DNA of 64,000 nt from Streptomyces sp. KL109B (GTDB lineage Bacteria > Actinomycetota > Actinomycetes > Streptomycetales > Streptomycetaceae). Below the pieces are notes generated by a model that saw only the letters and a list, made by a program, of their open reading frames with translations, was not told the DNA's origin and did no database searches. Of this stretch, positions 46,375 through 54,324 are shown in pieces. The position numbers were made by a program, and so were the translations under genes. The stretch covers positions 215,469-279,468 of the forward strand of contig NZ_JASERL010000015.1 of the NCBI RefSeq assembly GCF_030766935.1, written 5' to 3'. Position 1 is the first letter of the stretch; the number at the start of each line of letters is the position of its first letter.

Positions 46375-47592
46375 GTGCCGCTACTGAACAAACTCCGGGG
46401 CGTCAGCGTCGACGATCCCCGCGCCGCGTCCCTGGCCCGGCTGCGCCTGGCCATCACCGCGTTCTTCGCGCTCGACGGCTTCGTCTTCGCCGGGTGGGTG
46501 GTGCGGATTCCGGCTGTGAAGGCGCAGACCGGGGCGTCGGCGAGTGCGCTCGGGCTCGCGCTGCTGGGGGTCTCGGCCGGGGCCGTGATCACGATGATGC
46601 TGACCGGGCGGCTGTGCCGGCGCTTCGGTTCGCACGCGGTGACCGTCGCCTGCGGGGTACTGCTGCCGCTCACCGTGATCCTGCCGCCGCTGACCCACTC
46701 GCCCGTCGCGCTCGGCCTCGTCCTGCTGGCGTTCGGGGCGGCGTACGGCGGCATCAACGTGGCGATGAACAGCGCCGCCGTCGACCTGGTCGGCGCGCTC
46801 GGCAGGCCGGTCATGCCCAGCTTCCACGCCGCGTTCAGCCTCGGCGGGATGGTCGGGTCGGGGCTGGGCGGCCTGGTCGCGGGGCACCTGTCCCCCACCA
46901 AGCACCTGATCGGAATCGCCGTCATCGGCCTCGTCGTGACCGCGTGCGCCGCGCCGACGCTGCTGCGGCACCCGGCGCCGCGCCCCGTGGACCGTACGCC
47001 CGCCGCCGAGACCACCGGAACCGGCGCCCGTACGCGCATCGACGGGCGTACGCGGCTGCTCGTCCTCGTCTTCGGGCTCATCGCCCTGTGCACGGCGTAC
47101 GGCGAGGGCGCCCTGGCCGACTGGAGCGCGCTGCACATGGAGCAGGACCTGCACGCCCACCCCGGCGTCGCGGCGGCCAGCTACTCGTGCTTCGCGTTCG
47201 CCATGACGATCGGCCGGCTCACCGGCACGGCGCTGCTCGAACGGCTCGGCAGGACCCGGACGTTGGTGGCCGGCGGGCTGACCGGCGCGGCCGGGATGCT
47301 GCTCGGCTCGCTGGCGCCCACGGTGTGGCTCGCGCTCCTCGGGTTCGCGATCACCGGCATCGGCCTGGCGAACCTGTTCCCCGTCGCGATCGAACGGGCC
47401 GGGGCGCTCGCGGGCCCGACGGGCGTCGCGGCGGCGTCCACGCTCGGCTACGGCGGCATGCTCCTCGGGCCGCCCGCGATCGGCTTCATGGCGGACTGGT
47501 TCTCGCTGTCCGCGGCCCTGACGAGCGTGGCGCTGCTCGCCGCCGTCGCCGCCACGATCGGCTTCGCGACGCGGCGGGTGGCGACGACGTAG
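46375..47592 (+). CDS. MFS transporter
   Basis: The 405-residue protein has about twelve membrane helices (for example ALGLALLGVSAGAVITMMLTGRLCRRFG, including a motif-A-like GRLCRRFG). The segments FALDGFVFAGWVVRIPAVK and AAYGGINVAMNSAAVDLVGALGRPVMPSFHAAFSLGGM match the YbjJ/FucP-like group of MFS proteins. The substrate is unknown. The start is a GTG directly downstream of a leaderless-type promoter; an upstream TTG is less likely because it is part of the -35 box. Confidence 0.86.
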   Translation: MPLLNKLRGVSVDDPRAASLARLRLAITAFFALDGFVFAGWVVRIPAVKAQTGASASALGLALLGVSAGAVITMMLTGRLCRRFGSHAVTVACGVLLPLTVILPPLTHSPVALGLVLLAFGAAYGGINVAMNSAAVDLVGALGRPVMPSFHAAFSLGGMVGSGLGGLVAGHLSPTKHLIGIAVIGLVVTACAAPTLLRHPAPRPVDRTPAAETTGTGARTRIDGRTRLLVLVFGLIALCTAYGEGALADWSALHMEQDLHAHPGVAAASYSCFAFAMTIGRLTGTALLERLGRTRTLVAGGLTGAAGMLLGSLAPTVWLALLGFAITGIGLANLFPVAIERAGALAGPTGVAAASTLGYGGMLLGPPAIGFMADWFSLSAALTSVALLAAVAATIGFATRRVATT

Positions 47593-47597
47593 AAGTT

Positions 47598-47651
47598 CAA
47601 CCCGCTTGCGCCCGTCAACCCGCTTGCGCCCGTCAACCCGCTTGCGCCCGT
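47598..47651. repeat. Three perfect 18-bp tandem repeats
   Basis: CAACCCGCTTGCGCCCGT is repeated three times without mismatch, directly between the MFS stop and the promoter of the next gene. Confidence 0.9.
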
Positions 47652-47666
47652 GGGCGCTTCGGACGG

Positions 47667-47672
47667 CAGACT
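47667..47672 (+). promoter_or_regulatory. -10-like box CAGACT for a leaderless DinB-type enzyme gene
   Basis: The box ends 6 nt before the ATG, with no ribosome site. The -35 region falls in or just after the third 18-bp repeat. Confidence 0.5.
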
Positions 47673-47678
47673 CTGCCC

Positions 47679-48419
47679 ATGCAGATTGCCGAACTCATTC
47701 GAATTGTCGACATCGAGGGCCGGTCGCTCGCCGCGGCCGCCGAAGAGGCGGGCGTCGACGCCAAGGTGCCCACGTGCCCCGGCTGGCAGATCCGCGATCT
47801 TCTACGTCACCAGGGCGCGGTGCACCAATGGGCGACCTCTTACGTGGCGGAGCAGCGCAAACCGCACGGGATCGGCCACCACGAGGTCGGCCTGGACGGC
47901 GCGGAACTGCTCGCCTGGTTCCGCGAGGGCCATCGACGACTTGTCGACACGCTCACGGCGGCCCCGGCCGACCTGGACTGCTGGGCCTTCCTCCCGGCCC
48001 CTTCGCCGCTGGCGTTCTGGGCCCGCCGCCAGGCGCACGAGACGACCGTGCACCGCGTGGACGCGCAGTCGGCGCTGGCCAGGACGGTCCACGAGGAGCC
48101 GATCACCGCGGAGTTCGCGGCCGACGGGATCGACGAGCTGCTCGCCGGTTTCCACGCCCGCGAGCGCAGCCGGGTGCGCTCGGACGTGCCCCGGACCCTG
48201 CGCGTACGGGCCACGGACGCCGGCCCTGACGCCGTGTGGACGGTGCGGATCACACAGGATCCGCCGGCCACCGAGCGCGGCGCCTCGGGCGAGGCGGAGT
48301 GCGAACTGTCCGGTCCCGCGGTGCGTCTGTACCTGGCGCTGTGGAACCGGCTGCCGTTCCCCGATGTGAGCGGGGACCCGGCGTTGGCCGCGTTCTGGCG
48401 GGAGCACTCGGGGGTCTGA
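47679..48419 (+). CDS. Maleylpyruvate isomerase-family (DinB-fold) mycothiol-dependent enzyme
   Basis: The 246-residue protein matches the actinobacterial mycothiol-dependent maleylpyruvate isomerase family: VPTCPGWQIRDLLRHQGAVHQWA, a central ARRQAHETTVHRVDAQ with metal-binding histidines, and a C-terminal SCP2-like domain (TDAGPDAVWTVRI to LYLALWNRLPF). Members use mycothiol for isomerisation or S-transfer; the substrate is not evident. It converges with a small membrane-protein gene, with 2 nt between the stop codons. Confidence 0.88.
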   Translation: MQIAELIRIVDIEGRSLAAAAEEAGVDAKVPTCPGWQIRDLLRHQGAVHQWATSYVAEQRKPHGIGHHEVGLDGAELLAWFREGHRRLVDTLTAAPADLDCWAFLPAPSPLAFWARRQAHETTVHRVDAQSALARTVHEEPITAEFAADGIDELLAGFHARERSRVRSDVPRTLRVRATDAGPDAVWTVRITQDPPATERGASGEAECELSGPAVRLYLALWNRLPFPDVSGDPALAAFWREHSGV

Positions 48420-48421
48420 CG

Positions 48422-48808
48422 TCACCGGCTCGGCTGGTGCCGCGCCGCCCGGTCCACGCGCGGCCGGCGGCGTGCCCGTCGGCCGACAACCACGGCGGCC
48501 ACTCCGAGTACGAGGGCGAGGCCGGCCCCGACGACTCCGTTGCCGGTGCCGGGGCCGCCGTCGGCGAGTGCGAGGTCGACGGCGCCGACGACGATCGCGA
48601 CGAGCCCCGCGACCTGGGCGGCGAACGCGGCCTTGCCGGCGCGGTCACCGATCCGGCCGGTCAGCGCGAGGACGGCGAAGATCACGCCGATCAGTCCGAC
48701 GCCCGCGGCGGCCGAGGACCACACGCGCTCGGCGGTCCAATAGGGGGTGTCGGCGTCGGCCGCCTGGACGGAGACGAGCGCCGACCGCACTGACATCAAG
48801 CCCGACAT
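48422..48808 (-). CDS. Small membrane protein (DUF6223-like)
   Basis: The 128-residue protein has three hydrophobic segments: SSAAAGVGLIGVIFAVLALTG, VAGLVAIVVGAVDLALADGG and GVVGAGLALVLGVAAVVVG. The phrase ALADGGPGTGNGVVG is one I associate with the Streptomyces DUF6223 family; this is tentative. The function is unknown. AAGGAG lies 6 nt before the chosen ATG, so five upstream in-frame codons were dropped. Confidence 0.75.
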   Translation of the reverse strand: MSGLMSVRSALVSVQAADADTPYWTAERVWSSAAAGVGLIGVIFAVLALTGRIGDRAGKAAFAAQVAGLVAIVVGAVDLALADGGPGTGNGVVGAGLALVLGVAAVVVGRRARRRPRVDRAARHQPSR

Positions 48809-48997
48809 GGGATTCTCCTTCACCTTCGCCGCGTTGCGAGTTGACGCTTCGAGGATGTCGCCGGGGCCGGGGACCCGTCGTCCGGCAGCCGTGGACTCTT
48901 CGGGCTACCGCGGCTGCCGCAGCCGCCGTCGCCGTACCGCGTCCGCGGTAGCCCGCCGGTCCTCCGCGCGCACGGTCCGCCCGTGCCGCACCGCGGC

Positions 48998-49003
48998 TAC
49001 ATT
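48998..49003 (+). promoter_or_regulatory. -10-like box TACATT for the leaderless sensor kinase gene
   Basis: The box ends 6 nt before the ATG and no ribosome site is present. Confidence 0.6.
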
Positions 49004-49009
49004 GCGCGC

Positions 49010-50140
49010 ATGGGCACGGAACGGTTCGCTGTGCGGGCGGGTGTCAGGGACGCGGTGATCGCCGGGTGTGTGACGGTGCTGCTGCTCGCCGCCGATCTCT
49101 CCGGCGCCCGGGCCGGTACCCGGCTCGAACTCCTCGGCCACGCCCTGCTGTTGACCGGCGGGCTCGCGCTGTACGCGCGCCGCAGGGCCCCGGTCGCCGT
49201 CCTGGCGGTCACCGGCCTGTGCGCGGTCGGCCACCAGGCGGCGGGCGTCGATGTGCCGGTCGTGGCGTTCCTGTTCGCGGTGTACGCGGCGGTGCGCGAG
49301 GGCCACCGGCTGAGCACGGTGGTGGCGTCGGTCGCGGTGATGGCGGCGCTGCCGCTCGCGTATCTCGTCTCGCCGGGCGGCGATTCGGTGCGCGCGGCGT
49401 TCACGCACTCGCGCGGCGCCCTCGAACTGGGCTGGCTCGTCGCGGCCGGCGCGGCGGGGGAAGCGCTGCGGCAGGCCGAGCGGCGGGCGGACGAGGCGGA
49501 GCGCACGCGGGAGGAGACCGCGCGGCGCCGCGCCGACGAGGAACGGCTGCGGATCGCAAGGGAGTTGCACGATTCACTGACCCACCAGATCTCGATCGTC
49601 AAGCTCCAGGCCGAGGTCGCCGTGCACGTGGCGCTCCGGCGCGGCGAGCGGCCGCCCGAGCCCCTGCTGGCGATCCAGGAGGCGGGCCGGGAGGCGAGCC
49701 GGGAGCTGCGCGCGACGCTGGAGGCGCTGCGCGACGACGACACTCGTCCGCCGCACACCCTCGACGACATACCGGAGTTGGTGAAGCGGTCCTGCACGGG
49801 CGGCCTGGAGACGCGGCTGACGGTCGAGGGCGCGCCCCGTGACGTGCCGGCCGCCGTGCAGCGCACCGCGTACCGCGTCGTCCAGGAGGCGTTGACGAAC
49901 GTCGCCCGGCACGCCGCCGCCCGCACCGCCGAGGTCACCGTCGAGCACCGCGAAGGCTCCCTCACCCTGTGCGTCGAGGACGACGGCGGGGCCCGGCCCG
50001 GCTCCGCCCCGCTGCCCGGCATCGGGCTGCTGGGCATGAACGAGCGTGTCACGGCGCTCGGCGGCACCCTGCGCGCCGGGCCGCGCGCCGAGGGCGGGTT
50101 CCGGGTCCTGGCCGAGCTGCCCGTGGAGCGCACCCCATGA
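49010..50140 (+). CDS. Sensor histidine kinase, NarL/DesK class (system 1)
   Basis: The 376-residue protein has four or five N-terminal membrane helices, a coiled-coil (EALRQAERRADEAERTREETARRRADEE), a HisKA_3 dimerisation helix with phospho-acceptor His187 in ARELHDSLTHQIS, and an ATPase domain with VVQEALTNVARHA (N box) and GIGLLGMNERV. It phosphorylates the response regulator encoded next (ATGA overlap). The signal is unknown; the membrane region has only short loops, which suggests sensing inside the membrane. Confidence 0.92.
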   Translation: MGTERFAVRAGVRDAVIAGCVTVLLLAADLSGARAGTRLELLGHALLLTGGLALYARRRAPVAVLAVTGLCAVGHQAAGVDVPVVAFLFAVYAAVREGHRLSTVVASVAVMAALPLAYLVSPGGDSVRAAFTHSRGALELGWLVAAGAAGEALRQAERRADEAERTREETARRRADEERLRIARELHDSLTHQISIVKLQAEVAVHVALRRGERPPEPLLAIQEAGREASRELRATLEALRDDDTRPPHTLDDIPELVKRSCTGGLETRLTVEGAPRDVPAAVQRTAYRVVQEALTNVARHAAARTAEVTVEHREGSLTLCVEDDGGARPGSAPLPGIGLLGMNERVTALGGTLRAGPRAEGGFRVLAELPVERTP

Positions 50141-50823
50141 CCGGGCGCGCGGGGCGCACGATCCGGGTGGTCCTGGTCGACGATCAGCCGCTCATCCGCA
50201 GCGGGTTCCGCGCGCTCCTCGACCTGGAGGACGACATCGAGGTGGTGGCCGAGGCCGCCGACGGCGAGGAGGGCCTCGAACTCGTCCGGCGGCATCTGCC
50301 GGACATCGTGCTGCTCGACATCCGGATGCCGGTCGTCGACGGCATCGAGGCGACCCGCCGGATCGCCGCCGACCCGGCCCTCGACCAGGTGCACGTGGTC
50401 GTCCTGACCAACTACGGCCTGGACGAGTACGTCTTCGACGCGCTGCGGGCGGGCGCCGCCGGGTTCCTGGTGAAGGACATCCTGCCGCAGGACCTCCTGC
50501 ACGCGGTCCGGGTCGCGGCGCGCGGCGAGGCACTGCTCGCGCCGTCCATCACCCGGAAACTGATCGACCGTTACGTCACCCAGCCGCCGCATCCCGGCCT
50601 GGCGAAGGGCCTGGACGAGCTGACGAACCGGGAGCGCGAGGCCGTCGTCCTGGTCGCCCACGGGCTGTCCAACGACGAGGTCGCGGCGCGCATGGTGATC
50701 ACCCCGCTGACCGCGAAGACCCACATCAACCGTGCCATGTCCAAGCTCCACGCCCGCGACCGCGCCCATCTCGTGGTGCTGGCCTACGAGTCCGGGATCG
50801 TCGCCCCGCGCGGCGCCCCGTGA
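50137..50823 (+). CDS. Response regulator, NarL/LuxR class (system 1)
   Basis: The 228-residue regulator has a receiver domain with VVLVDDQPLIRSG, phospho-acceptor Asp61 (VLLDIRMPVVDG), VVLTNYGLDEYVFDALRAGAAGFLVKD, and a C-terminal LuxR HTH (LTNREREAVVLVAHGLSNDEVAARMVITPLTAKTHINRAMSKL). It is translationally coupled to its kinase. The usual Thr of the VVLTT switch motif is followed by Asn here (LTN). Confidence 0.93.
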   Translation: MTGRAGRTIRVVLVDDQPLIRSGFRALLDLEDDIEVVAEAADGEEGLELVRRHLPDIVLLDIRMPVVDGIEATRRIAADPALDQVHVVVLTNYGLDEYVFDALRAGAAGFLVKDILPQDLLHAVRVAARGEALLAPSITRKLIDRYVTQPPHPGLAKGLDELTNREREAVVLVAHGLSNDEVAARMVITPLTAKTHINRAMSKLHARDRAHLVVLAYESGIVAPRGAP

Positions 50824-50836
50824 CCCGCGGTCCGGC

Positions 50837-51502
50837 TCAGCCCAGCCACCCCGGCCGGACGAGCCCCGACTCGTAGGCCAGCACGACCAGTTGGGCGCGG
50901 TCGCGGGCGCCGAGCTTCACCATCGTGCGGCTCACGTGCGTCTTCGCGGTGAGCGGGCTGACGACGAGGCGGCGGGCGATCTCCTCGTTGGTCAGGCCGA
51001 TGCCGACGAGCGCCATCACCTCCCGCTCCCGCTCGGTCAGTTCGGCGAGCGGAGCGGCGGCCTCCGGCTCCTTCGAGCGGGCCGCGAACTCGGCGATGAG
51101 GCGTCGGGTGACGCCCGGCGAGAGCAGCGCGTCACCGTGCACCACGGCCCGTACGGCGCGCAGCAGTTCGTCCGGTTCGGTGTCCTTGACGAGGAACCCG
51201 GAGGCGCCGGAGCGGATGGCCTCGAAGACGTACTCGTCGAGCTCGAAGGTGGTCAGCATGACGACCTTCACCGCCTCCAACCCGGCGTCCTCGCTGATGC
51301 GCCGGGTCGCCGCGAGGCCGTCGAGCAGCGGCATGCGGATGTCCATGAGCACGACGTCGGGGCGCAGTTCGCACACGAGCCGCACGGTCTCCTCGCCGTC
51401 GGCGGCCTCGCCCGCGACCTCGATGTCGTTCTGCGCGTCGAGCAGCGCCCTGAATCCGGCGCGGACGAGCGACTGATCGTCGGCGAGCAGTACGCGGATC
51501 AC
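50837..51502 (-). CDS. Response regulator, NarL/LuxR class (system 2)
   Basis: The 221-residue regulator has IRVLLADDQSLVRAGFRALL, phospho-acceptor Asp54 (VLMDIRMPLLDG), VVMLTTFELDEYVFEAIRSGASGFLVKD and a LuxR HTH (LTEREREVMALVGIGLTNEEIARRLVVSPLTAKTHVSRTMVKL). It is a close paralogue of the system 1 regulator, sharing the DEYVF-A-R-GA-GFLVKD and SPLTAKTH blocks. The GTG start overlaps the kinase stop by 4 nt and has GGGAGG upstream. Its stop lies 13 nt from that of the converging system 1 regulator. Confidence 0.93.
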   Translation of the reverse strand: MIRVLLADDQSLVRAGFRALLDAQNDIEVAGEAADGEETVRLVCELRPDVVLMDIRMPLLDGLAATRRISEDAGLEAVKVVMLTTFELDEYVFEAIRSGASGFLVKDTEPDELLRAVRAVVHGDALLSPGVTRRLIAEFAARSKEPEAAAPLAELTEREREVMALVGIGLTNEEIARRLVVSPLTAKTHVSRTMVKLGARDRAQLVVLAYESGLVRPGWLG

Positions 51503-52869
51503 GGCGTGGCCTCCCGGTTCGTGGCGGTGAGCGGCAGCCGCGCCACCACTCGGAACCCACCGTCGGCGCGGCCGTCGCGCGGTCCCGCCTCGATCGTGCC
51601 ACCGAGGGCGGTGGCGCGCTCGCGCATTCCGGCGAGCCCGTTGCCGCTGCCGCCCGCGTCGGCGCGGGTCGCGGGCCCGTCGTCGTCGACGGTGAGGGTC
51701 AATTCGCTGTCGGTGTACGTGAGTTGTACGCGCGCGTGGCGTGAGCCCGAGTGCCGTACGACGTTGGTGAGCGCCTCCTGGACGATGCGGAACGCGGCGA
51801 GGTCGGTGCCCGGGGGCAGCGCGGTGCGGGTGCCGTCGGTGGTGCCGTCCGTGGCGACGTCTGTGATGACGTCGACGGTGAGTCCGGCGCTCGCGGCCTG
51901 GTCGACGAGTTCCGGGAGCCGGTCGAGGCCGGGGGCCGGGGCGCGTGGGGCGTCGCCGGGGGCGCGGAGGGTGTCGAGGACCTGCCGCACCTCCCCAAGC
52001 GCCTCCTTGCTGGCGCTCTTGATGGTGGTGAGCGCGGTCCGCGCCTGCTCGGGGTCGGTGTCGAGGAGGGCGAGCCCGACGCCCGCCTGCACGTTGATCA
52101 CGGAGATGGAGTGGGCGAGCACGTCGTGCAGTTCGCGGGCGATGCGCAGGCGCTCCTCGTCGGCCCGCCGCCGCGCGGCCTTCTCCCGCTCCACGCGCGC
52201 GTGCTCCCACTGCTCGCGGCGCACCCGGGCCAGTTCGGCGATCGCCATGACCGCGAGCACCCAGGCCGCGACGATTCCCTCCTGCCCCCAGGAGGCGGGC
52301 CCGTCGCCGGTCGGCGGCAGATACGCGTACAGCCAGTGCCCGATGAGCAGATGGCCGGCCCAGAGCATCCCGGCCGCCGCCCACGCCGCCCACCGGCGGC
52401 CCGCCACGATCGCGGAGAAGCAGGCGAGGGCCACGAGCAGGAACACCGGGCCGTACGGGTACCCGGCGCCCAGGTACACGGTCACGCACGCCGTCGTACC
52501 GAACGCGACGGCGACGGGGTACCGCTGCCGCCACAGCAGCAGTGCGCCTCCGGCGAGCATCAGGAGCCGCGCGAACACGTCGAGGTCGGCGCGCTCGCCC
52601 GCCTGCCCGTGCGCGGCGAAGTTCGTGCCCAGGAGCACGAACGCGGTGACCAGCAGCGTGGACCGCCACGGCCACCGGCGCCCGCCCTCGGCAGACCGGC
52701 TCCAGGCAGGCCCGATCCCGGCGGGGCCGCTCCCGGCAGGGCCGCTCCCAGCAGGGCCGCTCCCAGCAGGCCCGCTCCCGGCGAGCCCGCTCCCCCACCG
52801 GGCACGCAGCCACGGTGGACCGCCCCACCGCGGGGGCGGACCACCGTCGCGTACGCGCTGCTCGTCCAT
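51499..52869 (-). CDS. Sensor histidine kinase, NarL/DesK class (system 2)
   Basis: The 456-residue protein has a cytoplasmic N-terminus with a Gly-Ser-Gly-Pro-Ala repeat (about residues 25-50), about five membrane helices (70-215), a linker, HisKA_3 with His248 (RIARELHDVLAHS), the N box VQEALTNVVRHSG and G boxes VDDDGP and GNGLAGMRERA. It likely phosphorylates the regulator encoded next. TAGCGT 6 nt before the ATG and the lack of a ribosome site suggest a leaderless transcript. Confidence 0.92.
   Translation of the reverse strand: MDEQRVRDGGPPPRWGGPPWLRARWGSGLAGSGPAGSGPAGSGPAGSGPAGIGPAWSRSAEGGRRWPWRSTLLVTAFVLLGTNFAAHGQAGERADLDVFARLLMLAGGALLLWRQRYPVAVAFGTTACVTVYLGAGYPYGPVFLLVALACFSAIVAGRRWAAWAAAGMLWAGHLLIGHWLYAYLPPTGDGPASWGQEGIVAAWVLAVMAIAELARVRREQWEHARVEREKAARRRADEERLRIARELHDVLAHSISVINVQAGVGLALLDTDPEQARTALTTIKSASKEALGEVRQVLDTLRAPGDAPRAPAPGLDRLPELVDQAASAGLTVDVITDVATDGTTDGTRTALPPGTDLAAFRIVQEALTNVVRHSGSRHARVQLTYTDSELTLTVDDDGPATRADAGGSGNGLAGMRERATALGGTIEAGPRDGRADGGFRVVARLPLTATNREATP
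52716..52790. repeat. Five 15-bp tandem units in the system 2 kinase gene
   Basis: Units like TCCCGGCAGGGCCGC encode the AGSGP pentapeptide repeats of the N-terminal tail. The sequence varies by one or two bases per unit and the frame is kept. Confidence 0.85.
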
Positions 52870-52875
52870 GTCGCC

Positions 52876-52881
52876 ACGCTA
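52876..52881 (-). promoter_or_regulatory. -10-like box TAGCGT for the leaderless system 2 kinase gene
   Basis: The box ends 6 nt before the ATG. Confidence 0.6.
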
Positions 52882-52952
52882 AGCGCCGGGTCCGACATCG
52901 GGCGTCCGCCGTGCGAGGTGATCACGCGTACTTCCCGGGGAGTACGCGCGCG

Positions 52953-52980
52953 TGGTGGCTATCGGGTGGTGGCTATCGGG
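52953..52980. repeat. 14-bp direct duplication at the 3' end of a TetR gene
   Basis: TGGTGGCTATCGGG occurs twice in a row. The TAG stop of the TetR gene lies in the distal copy; the proximal copy reads through in that gene's frame, so the duplication may have shifted the C-terminus. Confidence 0.8.
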
Positions 52981-53698
52981 TGAGCCCGACGTCCTTCGCG
53001 AGCCGTGCCGCGGCGTGCGCGAAGAAGGCCGAGCGGTCCTCGACGACCCGGTTGAACTGGCCGAACAGCTCGAAACCGACGAGCCCGAAGAGCTGCGCCC
53101 ACGCGGCAACGAGCGCGGCCACCACCTCCGGCGGCAGGTCAGGCGCCAGCTCCGCCGCCATCCGCTCGGCCTCGGGCCGCACCGCGTCCGCGAGCGGGGG
53201 CGCGGTCACGCCGCCGCCCTGATGGGCGTCGCGCACGATCCCGATGAGCAGTTGCCCCACGCGCGCGGCCGCCTGGACCGTGGTGTCCGGGGCCGTGTAG
53301 CCGGGCACCGGGGAGCCGTAGATGAGGGCGTACTCGTGCGGATACGCGAGGGCCCAGTCGCGCACCGCCACGCACACCGAGGTCCAGCGTTCCGTGGCCG
53401 ACGACGTCCGGACGAAGCCGACGTCGGCATGCTCGGCGGCCGCGCCCAGCGCGTCGTACGCGTCGATGATGAGCGCGGTCAACAGCTCGTCGCGGCTGGG
53501 GAAGTAGCGGTACAGGGCCGAGGAGACCATGCCGAGCTCCCGGGCCACGGCGCGCAGCGACAGCTTCGCAGCGCCGCCTTCGGCGAGCTGTCTGCGCGCC
53601 TCGTCCTTGATGGCGGCGGTGACCTCCTGCCGGGCGCGGGCGCGGGCTCCTTGGGCGGCACTGGTGGCGCGTGGGGGTGTGCTGCGGCTCGTACTCAT
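52973..53698 (-). CDS. TetR-family regulator, divergent from the DUF385-type gene
   Basis: The 241-residue protein has a Ser/Pro/Ala-rich lead, a TetR HTH (EVTAAIKDEARRQLAEGGAAKLSLRAVARELGMVSSALYRYFPSRDELLTALI) and the TetR_C_13-like domain DWALAYPHEYALIYGSPVPGY, which is common in actinobacteria. Two AGAGC-ACC-GCTCT palindromes in the 151-nt divergent region are likely its binding sites. The start seems leaderless (AAGACT 6 nt upstream). Confidence 0.9.
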   Translation of the reverse strand: MSTSRSTPPRATSAAQGARARARQEVTAAIKDEARRQLAEGGAAKLSLRAVARELGMVSSALYRYFPSRDELLTALIIDAYDALGAAAEHADVGFVRTSSATERWTSVCVAVRDWALAYPHEYALIYGSPVPGYTAPDTTVQAAARVGQLLIGIVRDAHQGGGVTAPPLADAVRPEAERMAAELAPDLPPEVVAALVAAWAQLFGLVGFELFGQFNRVVEDRSAFFAHAAARLAKDVGLTR

Positions 53699-53704
53699 GG
53701 GTCG

Positions 53705-53710
53705 AGTCTT
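53705..53710 (-). promoter_or_regulatory. -10-like box AAGACT for the leaderless TetR gene
   Basis: The box is six nt from the ATG; it fits xAxxxT only. Confidence 0.35.
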
Positions 53711-53758
53711 CCACGGTGGCGGAGCGCCGCACACATTGCGGTGCACTGTTCAAAAAAG

Positions 53759-53826
53759 AGAGCACCGCTCTTGCTTTGGATCACCGAACCCGTGCACACT
53801 GCTCTCAAGCGAGAGCACCGCTCTCG
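53759..53826. promoter_or_regulatory. Paired palindromic operators between TetR and DUF385-type genes
   Basis: Site 1 is AGAGC-ACC-GCTCT (53759-53771). Site 2 is CGAGAGC-ACC-GCTCTCG (53810-53826), a perfect 7-bp-arm palindrome. Their centres are 53 bp apart, about five helical turns. A third inverted repeat, GCTCTC-AAGC-GAGAGC (53801-53816), overlaps site 2. Confidence 0.8.
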
Positions 53827-53849
53827 AAAAACTCTCTCCGGGAGTCACC

Positions 53850-54311
53850 ATGGCCGCACAGCCCGAGCCCTACTACCTCAAGGCCACCCCCTCCGCCGCG
53901 CGCATGAACAAGGCGATCGGCTGGCTGGCCCGCCGCGGACTCAGCCTCGCCGGCTCCGCGGAGCTCTCCGTACGAGGCCGCAAGAGCGGCCAGATGCAGC
54001 GCATCCCGGTCAACCCGCACACGTACGAGGGCGAGCAGTACCTCGTCTCGGCCCGCGGCCACTCGCAGTGGGTGAAGAACATGCACGCCGCGGGCGGCGG
54101 GGAGCTGCGGGTGGGCCGCAAGGTCCGCGCGTTCGAGGCCGTCGAGCTGGCCGACGACGACCTCAAGCGCGAGGTGCTGCGCACCTACCTGGAGCGGTGG
54201 GGCTGGCAGGTGAACGACTACTTCAAGGGCGTCACGGCGAAGTCGACGGACGACGAGATCTCCGCCGCATCGCCGGACCACCCGGTGTTCCGCATCACGG
54301 TCGGCGAGTGA
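53850..54311 (+). CDS. Deazaflavin-type nitroreductase family protein (DUF385)
   Basis: The 153-residue protein has the split-barrel pattern of the F420-dependent DUF385/Ddn family: NKAIGWLARRGLSLAGSAELSVRGRKSGQMQRIPVNPHTYEGEQYLVSARGHSQWVKNMHAAGGGELRVGRK. The RGRKSG and SARGHSQWVKN blocks are the conserved cofactor-binding segments. It would reduce quinones or nitroaromatic compounds using F420H2. The upstream operators imply repression by the divergent TetR. GGGAG precedes the ATG. Confidence 0.88.
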   Translation: MAAQPEPYYLKATPSAARMNKAIGWLARRGLSLAGSAELSVRGRKSGQMQRIPVNPHTYEGEQYLVSARGHSQWVKNMHAAGGGELRVGRKVRAFEAVELADDDLKREVLRTYLERWGWQVNDYFKGVTAKSTDDEISAASPDHPVFRITVGE

Positions 54312-54324
54312 CCGTCGGCGGCCC

